From Enoplolaimus lenunculus (lineage: Eukaryota > Nematoda > Enoplea > Enoplida > Thoracostomopsidae), in NCBI GenBank assembly GCA_030248215.1, contig JASANG010003684.1, forward strand, positions 209,327 to 273,326: a DNA stretch of 64,000 nt, read 5' to 3'. Every line of letters begins with the position of its first letter. Positions within the stretch are counted from its first letter, which is position 1. Below, one piece after another: positions 47,374 to 59,297 of the stretch. A model generated the notes under the pieces. That model had not been told where the DNA came from, did not search any database, and saw nothing but the letters and a program-made list of their open reading frames with translations. A program made the position numbers and the translations under genes.

Positions 47374-50337
47374 TAGTAAACGTGTCTTAGCTCGACACTT
47401 TGACCCTCGAGATATATTATGCACATACTGGAGCTTGGGTTAGGTCGACAATTTGTGTTTGAAATGTCGACACTTTGTTTGCTTGGTCGACAGACCAATG
47501 TGTATTTATGCAGACTTTAAAAAACACCGATCAGCTGTGAATTTTGCACTATTGCAGCTCATATTAAACAAAACAATCGTTCAAAGTTTTTTAAAGCAAA
47601 GAAAACTTTATAAATGAAATAAAACATTGAATTAAAACGTAAAAGCGTAATCACAAGCAAACTAGAGTGATCGGTTGAATGTTTTCGAATTGAATTTCCT
47701 CAAACCACACCAAAGAAGTTGTCAATCTTTATTTTGCTATAACTCAGCAGTTTTTAACAGCACAATTTATACTTCTGTTGAAATTTTAAAAAAATTCTTT
47801 TGAACAGTATACAAAAGCAATAAAAACAAACCTTTGGATTGCAATAACGTCATAAACAAACAAAAATGAAGTTTTACATTAATTGTTTGACACTGTCAAA
47901 ACATTTTCTGCAAAAATATGTTGCTTTTGTAGCGACTCCACAATCTTCTTCATGTCCCCACTCACAGCATTCAATGCACTGTAGCCATTGCCGATTACTG
48001 CGATCTTTGGAATAATAAGTTCCACAGTGGCTACACTTCCAATCCCGCTTTTTGGTCTTTTTTGCAGAAACCATTAAAGTAGAAGGTTTTTCTGGCGTTG
48101 GATTCAAGACACCCTTTGGCTCACGCATGCGACCCAATCGATCTTTTGCAATGTTTTTGTTGCTATCAATCGGTTCGACAAGACTTGAAAATGTTACGCT
48201 ACAGTCGGGAATTGCCTGGTTTTCAACATGAGACATACCTTCATGAACAACATCAGCTGGAACCTGCGTCAGTACTGCATATGTACTGCCAAAAATATGG
48301 TTTTCAGGTTCATCCGAGATGCTTGTATTCAGTCCAAAACTACATGAATCAGGAACTGACGCGCCTAAAATGCAATGATCGAGCGCATCGTCATTTATTT
48401 ATTTCGGCGTTGCCGTGATTAAAAGCGGCGTCAGGTATGACCAAATCAATTTCGTTGCTGCTGCACGCGTTAACTGGTGTCGGATTTGTAGTAGAAGTCG
48501 TCGCTTAGCTTGCATTTGACTCAGGTTCATCGTTTTCGCTTTGTCCAAGTAATGCGTTCGGTATTGTATAAGATGCAGCACCTATGATATTCGGGTTAAA
48601 CGGGCATATTCTAGTTTTGCGAAATGCATTTACAATATTTTCTGGGCGGTTTTTCACTGAACACCACGTCCAGCCTGCAGTTTTTTCAGCGGTATTGAAT
48701 TTGTGCTTAATATTATTGGCTTCGCAAAACGTAAATGCGAGTTGTCGTGCATCTTCAATGGAAAGCGCAAACCCACACTCTTGACGATTAAAGATGAGTG
48801 ACACGAGTTCGTCTTCTTGATCGGACGTTAGCGTAGATTTTTGCTCAATGAGGGACTCTCCGGTATCAATATGTTTCAAAAATCGGTCGCGGAGTGTATT
48901 TCTTGGCACATGGTTACGATCTGCTACGGTTTTCAATTCCCGATAATTTTCTAAACAAAAATATATAAGGTTCAATTCAATTTTGGTTTTGAACCAGCAA
49001 TCTGCGATTTCTTGTCTAAATATTAGCTGAGTCCTGCTGAAATGACACGTAAAAATCATTCAAAAACTATTGACAGTACTTGTGTCACAATTACACTTAA
49101 AAATATTAGGGTAACACTTTTGACGCTTCTAAATCACAAATTTTTGAAAACACCGGCACAGGACTGGAGATTTCGTGCATATTGGTTCAGTTTACGCATA
49201 CATTATGTTAAATGCGTATTCTTCCGTACACATTCCAAATACAAATTTACATCAATCTGGCCTTCATTCAGAAAGCCTTCGCGTTTGTAATTATTACAGA
49301 TATAAGGAGACTAACTCAATGCTTCTTGTCTGTTCATTTCCGGAAATTGAGCGGTGAGTTCATTGGACAGCTCTTTCAAAGCATTCACCATGTCCTCTGC
49401 TTTCCATTCGTACAGCAGACGTTTGCAACCCGTTTTCTAAAATAACATTTAACGCATAAAATATAGGTTGATCGCACTCCATTCCAATTAACATTGAATC
49501 AAAATAAGAAATTGAAAATATTAATTCACAACGCTAATCCGATACTATTACAGTACATGCAAAATAATTGTCGATGACACTACATTCTAATAAACATTAA
49601 GTCAAAATAAGAAACAGAATATTCAACTGCAACACTGATCATAACCTTTTACATTTATTTTTCAACCTTACTTTTGTTTGGGATTTGTGTTTTGCTTTCT
49701 CGCAGTTGGCAGGCGCGTTGCAGTTCTCTTTTGCGGCCGGCAGGTAATTTTAATCCGTACCATAATAAGCTGCAGTGATAAACGTGACTCTTACAAACAA
49801 TATTAAACTCTAAAGTGTAAAAGTTATATCTAATTACTTGGCTTAGAAAGAAAAATTATAGTGCCGACATTATAAGCAAGTGTCGACTTAACCCGAACTC
49901 AGTGTCAACTTAACAAGAGTAAAACAAAATTTAGGGCTGGTTAAGAAAATGGGCAATGAAAGTTTTCTATCACATTCAAGCAAAATAAAACTTATATTTT
50001 CGAACGGAGCATACTCTGGTGAATTTGCTGATATAAAATTTGACCATTCGCTTGTGCACACAGCTCAAAATTTTCCAACAAACGTTACGTAAAAATGAAA
50101 AAACGTTACGCTGATTACGCGCCGAAAAAGATGACATCACTTTACAAGCGTCCAATTAGCTTTTGAGATCACACATAGCCATGTATTTTTAGCCAATGAG
50201 AGAACAGATGTTTGCCAAACATACGTGCAAGTTTCATTTGCATTAACCAATGAGAAAGCAGCATAAAGCAAACATAGTGCACAAAAAATGTCGAAGTGTC
50301 GACTTTACAGGAGTGTCGACCTTTGACACGTTTACTA
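47374..50337 (-). mobile_element. pogo/Tigger-type DNA transposon, 2.96 kb, ends intact
   Basis: Both ends read inwards TAGTAAACGTGTC followed by a TCGACACT block, and TA flanks each side (47372-47373, 50338-50339), the Tc1/mariner/pogo target duplication. GTCGAC(A) sites are clustered near both ends: about 47392, 47442, 47467 and 47488 on the left, and 49881, 50287, 50296 and 50314 on the right, likely transposase-binding sites. The body carries a minus-strand transposase remnant (47874-49440) lacking its catalytic core, so this copy is non-autonomous. It appears to have entered a CTTAGG-type MITE. Confidence 0.85.
47874..49059 (-). pseudogene. pogo-type transposase, DDE core deleted, C-terminal PHD-like finger
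   Basis: Minus strand. After a likely acceptor (TTTTTGTTTAG, about 48953) comes a Psq-type helix-turn-helix (LKTVADRNHVPRNTLRDRF), then LSIEDARQLAFTFCEANN and GWTW, the start of the CENP-B/Tc5-type segment. The frame then jumps directly to PENIVNAFRKTRICPFNP, the motif that ends the DDE domain in this family. About 200 residues with the catalytic acids are absent, without loss of frame. Downstream an internal stop (48505) and one frameshift near 48390 precede a C4HC3 finger (WKCSHCGTYY..WLQCIECCEWGH..C..FCRKC). An upstream fragment at about 49330-49440 (YEWKAEDMVNALKELS) is the probable first exon. Confidence 0.8.
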
Positions 50338-50350
50338 TATGCGACAACTA

Positions 50351-50529
50351 CACTGCAAAAAATGGTGAGTCAATAAGTCAAAATTGGACTCCGCCAGAGT
50401 CAAATTCGACTCACTGAGCCGTTCAGTGAGTCGAACTTGACTCTGGCGAAGTCGAATTTGTCTCAGTTTGTGCAGTTCGGAAAAGCCTATTTCGAGAACA
50501 GTCAATTTCACTCACCATTTTTTGCAGTG
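50351..50529. mobile_element. Palindromic MITE, CACTGCAAAAAATGGTGAGT family (complete copy)
   Basis: CACTGCAAAAAATGGTGAGT at the left and ACTCACCATTTTTTGCAGTG at the right are perfect inverted repeats, with TA immediately outside each end. The interior repeats GAGTCAAATTCGACTC-type blocks around a centre of symmetry. It lies 13 bp from the end of the pogo element. The copy at 12067-12271 is older. Confidence 0.8.
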
Positions 50530-50570
50530 TATATGGTGTGAATTAGCATCTGCGGATTTCGACAATTAGC

Positions 50571-50645
50571 AAAAACAAACAAATAAATAAATAAACAAAC
50601 AAACAAGCAAACGAATAAACAAACAAATAAAACAATCAAACAAGA
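50571..50645. repeat. (AAAC/AAAT)n simple repeat
   Basis: Mixed AAAC and AAAT units, in the intron downstream of the last visible exon of the PTB-domain gene. Confidence 0.9.
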
Positions 50646-50745
50646 CATTTTTGACGGCACGCGTACGTTCCCTATGAATCCGCTAGTGTTGATAAAGAAA
50701 CAAACAAAATTTAATAAAACAGAAAAAAGAAAAAAGAAAACATAC

Positions 50746-53700
50746 CTTTGATTTCGATATCACTTTCAGCTTTTTCAATTTCAGGATCATGCATCTCGGA
50801 CGTGGAATGAACCATTTTTTCTCGATTGTAGCCACTGGATCGAAAATCATTTTTCTGCCTAATTCCGTCTTCAATCGCTTTGAGGCGTCCGGTGATTCGT
50901 GACATTTCGTTGCTTAAATTTCGATTGGCTTCCAAAATTTCATCAATTCTGTTATCCAGTGTTCGACAAAATACAGGTTGAGTGACCGCTGGCGATGGTG
51001 AAATCTGAACACAAAAAACTATTTTGTAAAATTACAGAACAATAAATTTGTAAAAATATATTTAAAAATGTCAAAAGTGTAGCATTTTACCACAACGAGT
51101 CTGTGGTTATAAATTCTAACATCGGCCAAAATATTCGCTTACAGAATTGGTTCCGTCCAGCTCGTCGAATCGTAACAAATGATCAATTGCCGACTGTGTT
51201 TGATAGCTCTAAAATTTCAAATTATTTTTATTATTGTAAATGCGCCGTTCACAATAATTTTGTCATTGTCTCAAGTCGACACAAAAACTATCATTGTGTC
51301 CGCCAACGAATACTACTTTTCTCATGACAACCAGCCAATTTCAAAACCGATAACATGTGAGGCTTGGGAGGACTTGTCGAAAACGCGGTGGCCAATCCAC
51401 AGAGATGCGGAAATGTATCCCCTACCGGCCCGGTGGTAGTGAAAATTTTGCGATACAAACGATTCACCTGAAGGTTACAATGCGTTTTCTAATCAAATAA
51501 GTGAATAAATTATGTTATTACATCACAAATTCAGATTTTTTTCAAAGTTCAACGAAATGGAAAAATATATAAAATTTCGACAAATTTACTAAAAGCGTGT
51601 TGTAAAACTAAAATTTCAGAACACAAAAAGTATTTTCCACAACCGGATATACTCAGATTTAGCCATTGCGAACACTATTTAAAGGGGGTGATAAATTTTT
51701 CTGTCTTGCGGCTGACCCTTTTTTCCGTTTGAGTCTGCTGAAGCCTCCGTTAAAGAAACTAACCTCACGAATAAGTTGTTCAACCCAGTTAATACTCGGC
51801 ATCAAGCAAATCGTATAACACGGTGATATCAATCGTCTAGAAGCCAATGGTTGTTGAATTGGAATTGAATTTAAAGTTGAACTCAACGAAGTTTCACATT
51901 GACTCACTGGATCCAAATTGACTCGCGGCTGGGCTTGTTTTAATGCATTACATTTTTGAAAATTTGTAAAATTTTCAAGTTTTTCCAAATTTTCATCTCC
52001 GATGACGTCATTATGACGTGCCATTTGATTGTCGATGACGTTATTTATGGAGACTTTTTGACGTGTCGTTTGATTGTCGATGACGTTTTTTATGGAGTCA
52101 TTTTGACGTGTCATTTGATTGTCGATGACGTTTTTTATGTAGGCATTTTGACGTGTCATTTGATTGTCGATGACGTTATTTATGGAGGCATTTTGACATG
52201 TCATTTGATTGTCGATGACGTCATTTATGGAGGCATTTTGACGTGTCATTTGATTGTCGATGACGTCATTTATGGAGTCATTTTGACGTGTCATTTGATT
52301 GTCGATGACGTCATTTATGGAGTCATTTTGACGTGTCATTTGATTGACCGATGACAAACGAGCATCGGGTGAAGACGGCAGATATTTAATTCGAGTCGGT
52401 GATTCAAATGGATTTGAGCTAAGTGAAAATTTTGCTTGCGTTGCTGAACAATGAGGCGTTTGTCTGGAAATTAGGCGCAGATTCGGATTTAGGTTCGGAA
52501 CCAGAGACTGTTGAGCAGAAAAGACTTCAGAAGATTGACCTGAAAATAGAAGTTGGTAGTGAATAAATCGGATTTTGCGCTGGTTAGCAATTGATTTCCA
52601 AACAAACGAACTACATACCCTGGTAAATCCAAACAAGGCCTCCCCGGGATAACCGCCTAACACGGATCAAAACAGAACATTTTGTATTTTGGCTTCTTTC
52701 TAGCACCGCTTGCGATTTAGTTTCACCTCGGAAATCCTTTATGCTGATCTGTACCTTTATATATGCCGGGGCGGAACATGTACCTTGAATTGGGTTACAA
52801 TTGCAAAATTTGCTAAACAATGTTTACACCTGGTGTACGCATATTATTGTGGACTGAATACTGTCTGAAACGTAATAAAATTGTCAAAAATACAATTCAA
52901 TATTTTCAAATTTTGAATTTGAAAAATTTACCATCGCTAAACTTTTTGATTTGTCGCACTTGAGACGGCACTGTTTGAAGCGGTAAACTCGCTGAAGATT
53001 CATTTTTGCGAACAGTCGCTGGAGTTGCATGCGCACTTGCTGAAGCAAATATCATCAGTAAAACCAGGATCGAGTTTAGTTTGTCACAAACCGACAGTAA
53101 AACTAAGCGACTCTTGTCAGTTTTTCCATTGGGATTCGGAAAATGCATCATCTAACACTAAAATTTAGCCTAAATCTTTTAGCTAAAACTTTACCCAAGC
53201 CTATGCCTGAGCCTAAGCCTAAATCTGAGCCTCATAACGTTAAATGTGCTGGAAAATGTAGAAAAATCAATAACATTAATGACTCTAATTTTCAAAGCTT
53301 ACAATTTGATTTTTTGCTAAGAAGTTGTAACATGGTTACTTAGACAAGACAGAATCAAAATCACTTTACGTTTCTGGGCCAATGTATAGAACAGAGCTGT
53401 AGCAATAGTATAATCATGGTCCAAAGCTTATTCCTTAGCCTAAGCCTAAACCTGAGCAATAAATGTTAAATGTGGGAAAACTGTTCAAAAGTCAGTCATA
53501 CTAATGTGGACTGTCATTTTCTATGAATACAATGGCATCTTTGCTATTAGAAATTGGGCCCAGGTTACTTTTACGTCCGTCCCGGTTTCTGGTGGGTCTG
53601 TAAAAGAGTAGGCTTATATTCTAGATAACATTTTTCGTTAGGTTTTAGGCTTAGGCTTACGAATACGCTTAATCTACTGTTGCGGCCCTAAACGTAACAT

Positions 53701-56700
53701 TGGTCAGAAATTGTAAGACGGTTACTTATTTTGCTAATTTGAAAAATTTAACTCATTGACTAAAATCTATATTCTACAGTAACCAAAAATGACGTTCAAA
53801 CTATAAAACTGTCCATTGAATTCAATTTTGAAGCGATTTATAGTACCTGAATGGTGTTTGTGAACCAAATTTCCGTGTTGATTTTGGGCACACAATGGAA
53901 TAGCAGTTTTTCGTTCCAAATTTCTGGTCTGTTCCAACCGGTTTTGGTTCATATGTGAAATATTTGACATTTGACCAATTTTAGAATTCGAATCTTCAAA
54001 AGATTGCAGTCGAACGTAGGATGGACGGCTGGGTATCTGCTCGAGCGTACCGCACTAAAAACACAGCTACCGAAGAGTCTTACTCGGATAGCGAATCAAA
54101 CAGTAAAACGCACATCATGGGTAGGTTGCAGAAACATGACTTTAGTCTAATTTTGACTTGCGCAAATATTCTCAAATGCCTATAGCACCTAGAACAACAG
54201 TTGGTAACAGATCTAGTAACTTTCGAACCAGTGAATGCTGAGGCTCAAAATTGGGGCATTTTTCGCATTTGATTTGCTGTAGTAGCAATTCTGAGTTCAG
54301 CAATTGCAATAGTTAGTGAGTTTGAAAACCTATTACTAACTGATGATAGTTGCTATACATATTTTGTGAATATGGGCCGAGGTTTTATGTAACTTTTACA
54401 TGCTCAAATATTAATAATTAAGCGAAAAAACCCAACAATTTTTAGTTTACAGTCCAAATCAAGCCTATAACCAGGTCATCTTGCTTAGGAGCTAAAATTT
54501 TTTAGGAGGGCATACAACAGGTTTACGATGATTTACACGCAAGTTTGAAACTTTTCTAGGGGGGTCGGCAAAATATTTCCAGTGGCTGTAGCTCCGACCC
54601 AATCTGGCTACGGGCCGATCAAAATTTTGAAATGGGTCAAATCAACTCGAGTGTGAGTTGTGTATTCGTCAGATTATATGACCTTTTAACCTAAGTTGGT
54701 TTTCAAGCATAAATCTAAAATGAGTTTTATTCAAAACGTGACTTAAGTAATGTTTCTACAACTCAGCTGCTAAACTCAATTAAAACTGGAAAAAATTTTC
54801 AATTACTGTCTTTAACATTATATGTTAACATATCAACAAATCTTGTGCATTATAGTGACAATTTCTTGTAGAAGAATATAAAAATACCAAAGTTGCAGTT
54901 GCAATTTACACTTGTAAAAATTTCTTAAATTTGAATACTATTTTTTGATTGTGAAAACTTTAAAATCTTTTTTAAAATTTTACTACTTCTTCAAGTTTAG
55001 AAGGCATATCCGTGTCCACAATCTTTTGATCCGTTTGACATTCTGACACTGCCAGTTTTACGGATTCTGCATCATCCCAATCTGACATTTGCTGCTCGCG
55101 ATTTGAGTCGCTTCTGTGCCAAACGTGACGGGGTTTTGACGGAAATGAAGTTCCGGATGGGTTTGGCGAGAATTCTGATGTAATCCTTGCGTTTGGTTCT
55201 GATAACGCTGATTCGGTCATATGTTTATCTGTAAAATAGTGAAATTGTACAAGACCGAATTCAACTTGCAAAGTGGGTTGTTGGCACCACACGGTCTGTA
55301 CGGCCCCTATTCAAAGTTTTGCCCAAAGTTATGGGCCACGCCACGAATCGAACCTCGGCTCTCTTGCACTCGACTCAGGCATGCTACCACTACACCATGT
55401 GGTCGTTGCAACAACTTCTTTTACCGGTATATGTGCACATGTATAGAAATCTTTTTTTGTTTTACATACACTTTTCTTAAATATATACCGTCAAGGGTTA
55501 AAATAATTCTAGACGGGGTAAGCGGTAAGAGTAACAAGGTTACGGACGGAGCCGACACTTTTCTAGGGGATTCAGCCTAACTGTTCCCTCCGGATACATG
55601 TCCGCCTAATACAGTAGTAGTCGCTGTATGCAGTACAATTGTTGTATTGTACACTAACTGTATACGCTGTGTTCAGTAATGGTCAAACACTTATTGTAAC
55701 GGTTAACCGAAGAAAAGTTACCTGGTGTACGCAAGTTATTGTGAATTTGATGCATTTATACAAAAATGATTCTTTCATTTTTCGCCAGGATAATTCAGGC
55801 ATGCAATTGGCCAATGTTACTTTAAGAGGCGTAACAATAGATTAAGCATATTCGTAAGCCTAAACCTAAGCAAAAATGTAATCTAGAATCGAAATCTACT
55901 GTTTTATGGACCCACCAGAAACCTGGACGCCCCTTAAAGTAACATGGGCCCAAATATTTATCTGGAAATCTAAAATTTTATTATACAAAGCGTGGAAGAT
56001 TTAATATTTTTAGCCGACTTTTTTAGCTACATTTTTAGAAATGTTAAAGTCCGACGAAATGTGCTCCGTAAGTACTTAAGTATAAAATTATAATAACTTT
56101 TGAAACAAACACGGTCAGTAATCAGCTTTCAAACACGCAAAATAATGCAATTTACTTACATCTTGGCTTTGTGAGCGCTAGAGACGGAATCAAATCAAAT
56201 GCGTTGTATATAGTTTGAACAATTTCACACGCCTGAGCCTAAAAAATTATTATTTATATTATAGAAACAAAAATAAAGCTAATGTAATTTTACTATGTGC
56301 AAATTTTTTAAGCTATTTAAGTGAATAATATATTTTTAAAAACAATTTTATGTTAGGAAAAACTTTTTAGTTGCCGTGTTGAGTACCTTGGATTTATTTT
56401 TTCGAACGAATTTTTAAAGTAAAATTTGATTTATGTTTCGGCGCTGAGAAAATCTGTGTAAATTATTTAAATTGTTTATTAGCAAAATTTTGCTATTTAA
56501 TTCATGGGCGTAATCAGGATTTTGCAAAAAATACGGGTTTAAATAATATTTAAATTTCAAGGGCGGCTCTCTTGTGTTACAAACTCAAAAAGTATTTTAA
56601 AACGCCTTTCAAAAATTTCAAGGGGGTTGACCCCTGAAACCACCCTACTCCAATCAGCTACTTACAATCTTAATAAAGTTTTTGAATTACAAGAATAACT

Positions 56701-56825
56701 AGAAATAGCTTACTGTTTTATTTGCTTTGAACACATGACACCGCGTCGGATGCTCGTGTCCTGCATCGCGTGTAATATATCCGAATATTTTCATTTCTTG
56801 CGGATCTTGACACAAATATAATATT
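50746..56825 (-). CDS. PTB-domain, repeat and coiled-coil protein, NOS1AP/CAPON-like (both ends missing)
   Basis: Eight minus-strand exons: 56825-56714, 56238-56160, 55228-54987, 54054-53847, 53039-52932, 52539-51764, 51208-51143 and 51004-50746. All junction phases agree and give about 616 residues. Exons 1-2 are the C-terminal half of a PTB/PID domain: ILYLCQDPQEMKIFGYITRD, CHVFKANKT, AQACEIVQTIYNAFDL. The nearest match I know is CAPON/NOS1AP ([20 protein letters not shown]); ANKS1 or other PTB adaptors are alternatives. Then follow Ser/Pro/Gln-rich segments, seven and a half 15-residue repeats, and a coiled coil (RIDEILEANRNLSNEMSRIT). PTB adaptors link NPxY-type ligands to signalling partners in the cytoplasm. 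The first visible exon needs two nucleotides from an earlier one, and the last ends in phase 1, so start and stop codons lie elsewhere. The donor GTAGTA of exon 3 is weak. Confidence 0.75.
51989..52345 (-). repeat. 45-bp coding minisatellite in the PTB-domain gene
   Basis: Seven full units and one decayed unit encode NQMTRQNDSINDVID on the minus strand, all in frame inside exon 6 of the PTB-domain gene. Variation is mostly in the middle (NDS, NAS, NAY; IND, INN, IKN). The opposite strand is also open through the array, reading DVIYGVILTCHLIVD, which I treat as a by-product. Confidence 0.9.
53557..53704. mobile_element. MITE, GGGCCCA..TTACTTT subfamily with CTTAGG core
   Basis: Ends GGGCCCAGGTTACTTTTACG and GCGGCCCTAAACGTAACATTG are related to those of 55809-55950, and GTTTTAGGCTTAGGCTTACG is in the core. 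A left-end fragment of the main family (GGCCAATGTATAGAACAG, about 53376) lies just before it. Confidence 0.6.
54171..54375. repeat. Dispersed fold-back repeat, third copy (inverted)
   Basis: Reverse-complement relative of 27765-27960: CTAGTAACTTTCGAACCAGT, GAATGCTGAGGCTCAAAATT, then ACCTATTACTAACTGATGAT. It lies in the intron of the PTB-domain gene. Confidence 0.5.
54476..54620 (+). repeat. Dispersed repeat, 'ctggctacgggc' family, second copy
   Basis: It aligns with the minus strand of 2186-2353: GGAGGGCATACAACAGGTTT, CAAGTTTGAAACTTTTCTAG, CTGGCTACGGGCC. It is intronic and non-coding. Confidence 0.5.
55275..55490 (-). mobile_element. tRNA-derived SINE-like repeat, copy 2
   Basis: Minus-strand copy of 14561-14770. 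The tRNA-like head reads CGACCACATGGTGTAGTGGT, then GCATGCC, then GAGGTTCGATTC, followed by the shared tail with TTTGGGCAAAACTTTG. It lies 47 bp upstream of the acceptor of the exon 55228-54987. Confidence 0.65.
55809..55950. mobile_element. MITE, GGCCCATGTTACTTTAAGG subfamily with CCTAAG core
   Basis: Inverted ends GGCCAATGTTACTTTAAGAG and CCTTAAAGTAACATGGGCC enclose AGCATATTCGTAAGCCTAAA and other core blocks of the family typified at 7377-7578. The right end of a similar copy is at about 21060-21100. Confidence 0.7.
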
Positions 56826-59221
56826 CTGAAAAAATATTTAACAGATTTTACCAATTTTTAAATTTTTGTTAAAATAATAAAATCGTTTGTTTGTGAAAGT
56901 TGTAGCAAATTTGGAAATTTTCCTAGTCGAACCATTGCGTAAACGGTAGTTTTCGACCACAAAACTGTCAACAAATCCATAACTTTACAATGCTTTGTGA
57001 AAAGAATAATTGCATGCAGATTATTGTGCATTAGCTAACTTTTGCGTATTGCGCAAAGCCGGCTGACTAATTAACATATATATGTGCAAACTTGATATGC
57101 ACAATGAATATTAACAGTCTATTTAGTATGATTTATTTAGTTCACACTTTAGGGCAGCAAAAGTCAAAACCTTGAAACGATATCTAATAGCTCATAATAT
57201 CTCGTCCGCTAGCTGAACTTTACACCAAACTTAACTTTTTTCAAATTCTCCCGAAAATCTTTCTCATCTGCTAATAACTTCTGCCAAAATTAGCATATGC
57301 AAAATACCTTGTAGCTTATAGTTGTTTTCAGAATAGTCCTAGAACCTTAAGGCCTATGCTTACAATATATATTAGCAGACACATATTGTTACGGGTACGA
57401 TCAACGAGTATCCCTGCGGACGAATCCGAGATGATACTCTCACGGGTGTTCGAGGCCGTGGATCTGCCAAAGTAAGCTACTTGCCTAGAGGATGACGGTC
57501 CCCCGGCGTGATGTCAGGTTTTGAGAGTCACAAAATCCCGACATCGTCATACGCCTAAGCCTGCCTATGCTCTAAGTTCTAGCGAACCCCGAGTGCGTGT
57601 AGGTGGGTCGAACCAGCAACAATTAGCTTTTTCTCCGTGGAGTTTAGTACAACTGTGTGCGCACAACTATTTTTCATAGTTAGGCTTAATGACACTCTGT
57701 CATAGGCATGGTTTGAACTTTAGTCTTATTTATGAAAATTAGTTAATTCCACCTAGTTTTGCTTTACTTGGCCATAGGCCGTTTTGATAGAAAGGCGGAT
57801 CGATCCTAGCCTTTAAGGTTTTTAATTGATTTTCTTGCCACTGATTCGAACCAGGGCTAGTATTCATTTTTTCTGAGACTCTGTTAGTCGTGGAATTTTC
57901 ATAATCGTTCGAAAGCTCGAGTCTCTTTTAGATCTATGGTTTATTTTAGTTTTTTTAGCCATGGCTCTTAGGCCAGGAATCTGTTTAGCGCTCTGGGTTC
58001 AGGATTGAACAAGGTTAAAATTTTGGTTTATTATAATTTTGTACAGTTATGTACAGCAAAGATTTTTCAACATATGATACCTTATTTTGATTATTCCACA
58101 ACTGATAAAATTTCCGTCGCTTGTACTAAGTTGAGTAGGTTGCAAATGATTAAGCTTAAAACTTATTAGTAATCGCTACAAGAAAAATTTGCCAAGTCCA
58201 GACTCCCTGTTGCTACCATCATTATACACCGATGGTCACCTAAGTACAGGTTACGTCTCTCAGCGCAAGTTAAGTCACCGGGCGGAGAGTCCAACCATTG
58301 AAGCAACCTATCCCGTAGGCGTTCCTCCAGATATCCTTAGCTGTGTCAGCATGCCCTGCTTAAGCTTTAGGCCTTCCATCCCATATACCTGCTGTTGGTA
58401 GGACTCACCGCTGAGGTAACAGGTTGTTTCTAAAGAGCTGCACGTGTAAGTTGAAAGGTTAAAGGAGGGTTACTGGAAAATCATTGAGTCCCCATTATAC
58501 ACTAAAACCTAGACCTGTCACACTTCCCAAAAAGGGCTGATGCCGAAGTTTAGCTATTTAAACCGTGTCTGTTTCCGGGTGTAGTGCGGGTCTATAGCCG
58601 TAAGCTTAGGTTTTCACAGGCTGCACATTCAGCAGTTTGATTGTCAACCGGACGAGCCCTAATAATTACTTAGTTCATTGGGGCCTGGCTAGAATTACCT
58701 AAAATCACGGGGTACACCGAAATTTCCTTTAACGATAGGGCCTTAGCTCTTTTGGTTGTCATATCCCTAATGCTTGGCATTAGGCTGTATTGGCCTCCCT
58801 ATCGTGTTGACAATCAATCCTGCGAATGTCTATGTAATTCTTAGACATGCTTGTTTTCTGCACAATCATTTTTAATAGCATCTCTGTGCTGAATTCATGA
58901 TTTTACTTTACCCCCTTTAAATTTGTATAAAAATCTCGCACCTGCGTTGTCGCCAACGACAGGCAAAGTTTAACCCAAAATCTTACCCACACCCCCTTCG
59001 TGAAAACTGGAAAATTCTAACCGGGCCCCCCTTAAAATTCTTACAAAATTTTACCCCTGCGCGAAACGCGCATAACCCCCCCATGCATCAGCGCCCCGAA
59101 ACTCTCGTGCACACTAAGTCGCCTCCGTGTGCAGAGAGATCGGTTTGCTGTCGCGGCTCGAGCACGCGAGCGAAAAACCGAAAAACTCAAACTGAACCGA
59201 ATGTTCAGCCTGTGCACCGCT

Positions 59222-59297
59222 CTTATATAGTGCGCGGAGCTCAAATTTCGACCAATCAGCGCGCCCCAGAAACAGACGCTGTACTTCCCTTTCATTG
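59222..59297 (-). promoter_or_regulatory. TATA/CCAAT promoter-like cluster
   Basis: On the minus strand a CCAAT box (59297-59293) is followed by GATTGG (about 59257) and then CGCACTATATAAGAGCGG with the TATA at 59229-59222, in a CpG-rich setting. Initiation would fall near 59195 and run left. No gene is recognised directly downstream; it may serve the fossil element or the PTB-domain gene. Confidence 0.35.

Noticed and set aside
51103-51327. Plus-strand frame FYHNES..RPARRIV
   Set aside because: Part of it mirrors a 66-nt minus-strand exon (51143-51208) with good splice sites that fits the PTB-domain gene.
51956-52354. 132-codon plus-strand frame with DVIYGVILTCHLIVD repeats
   Set aside because: It is the reverse side of the coding minisatellite. 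The minus-strand reading extends on both sides of the array and fits the splice phases.
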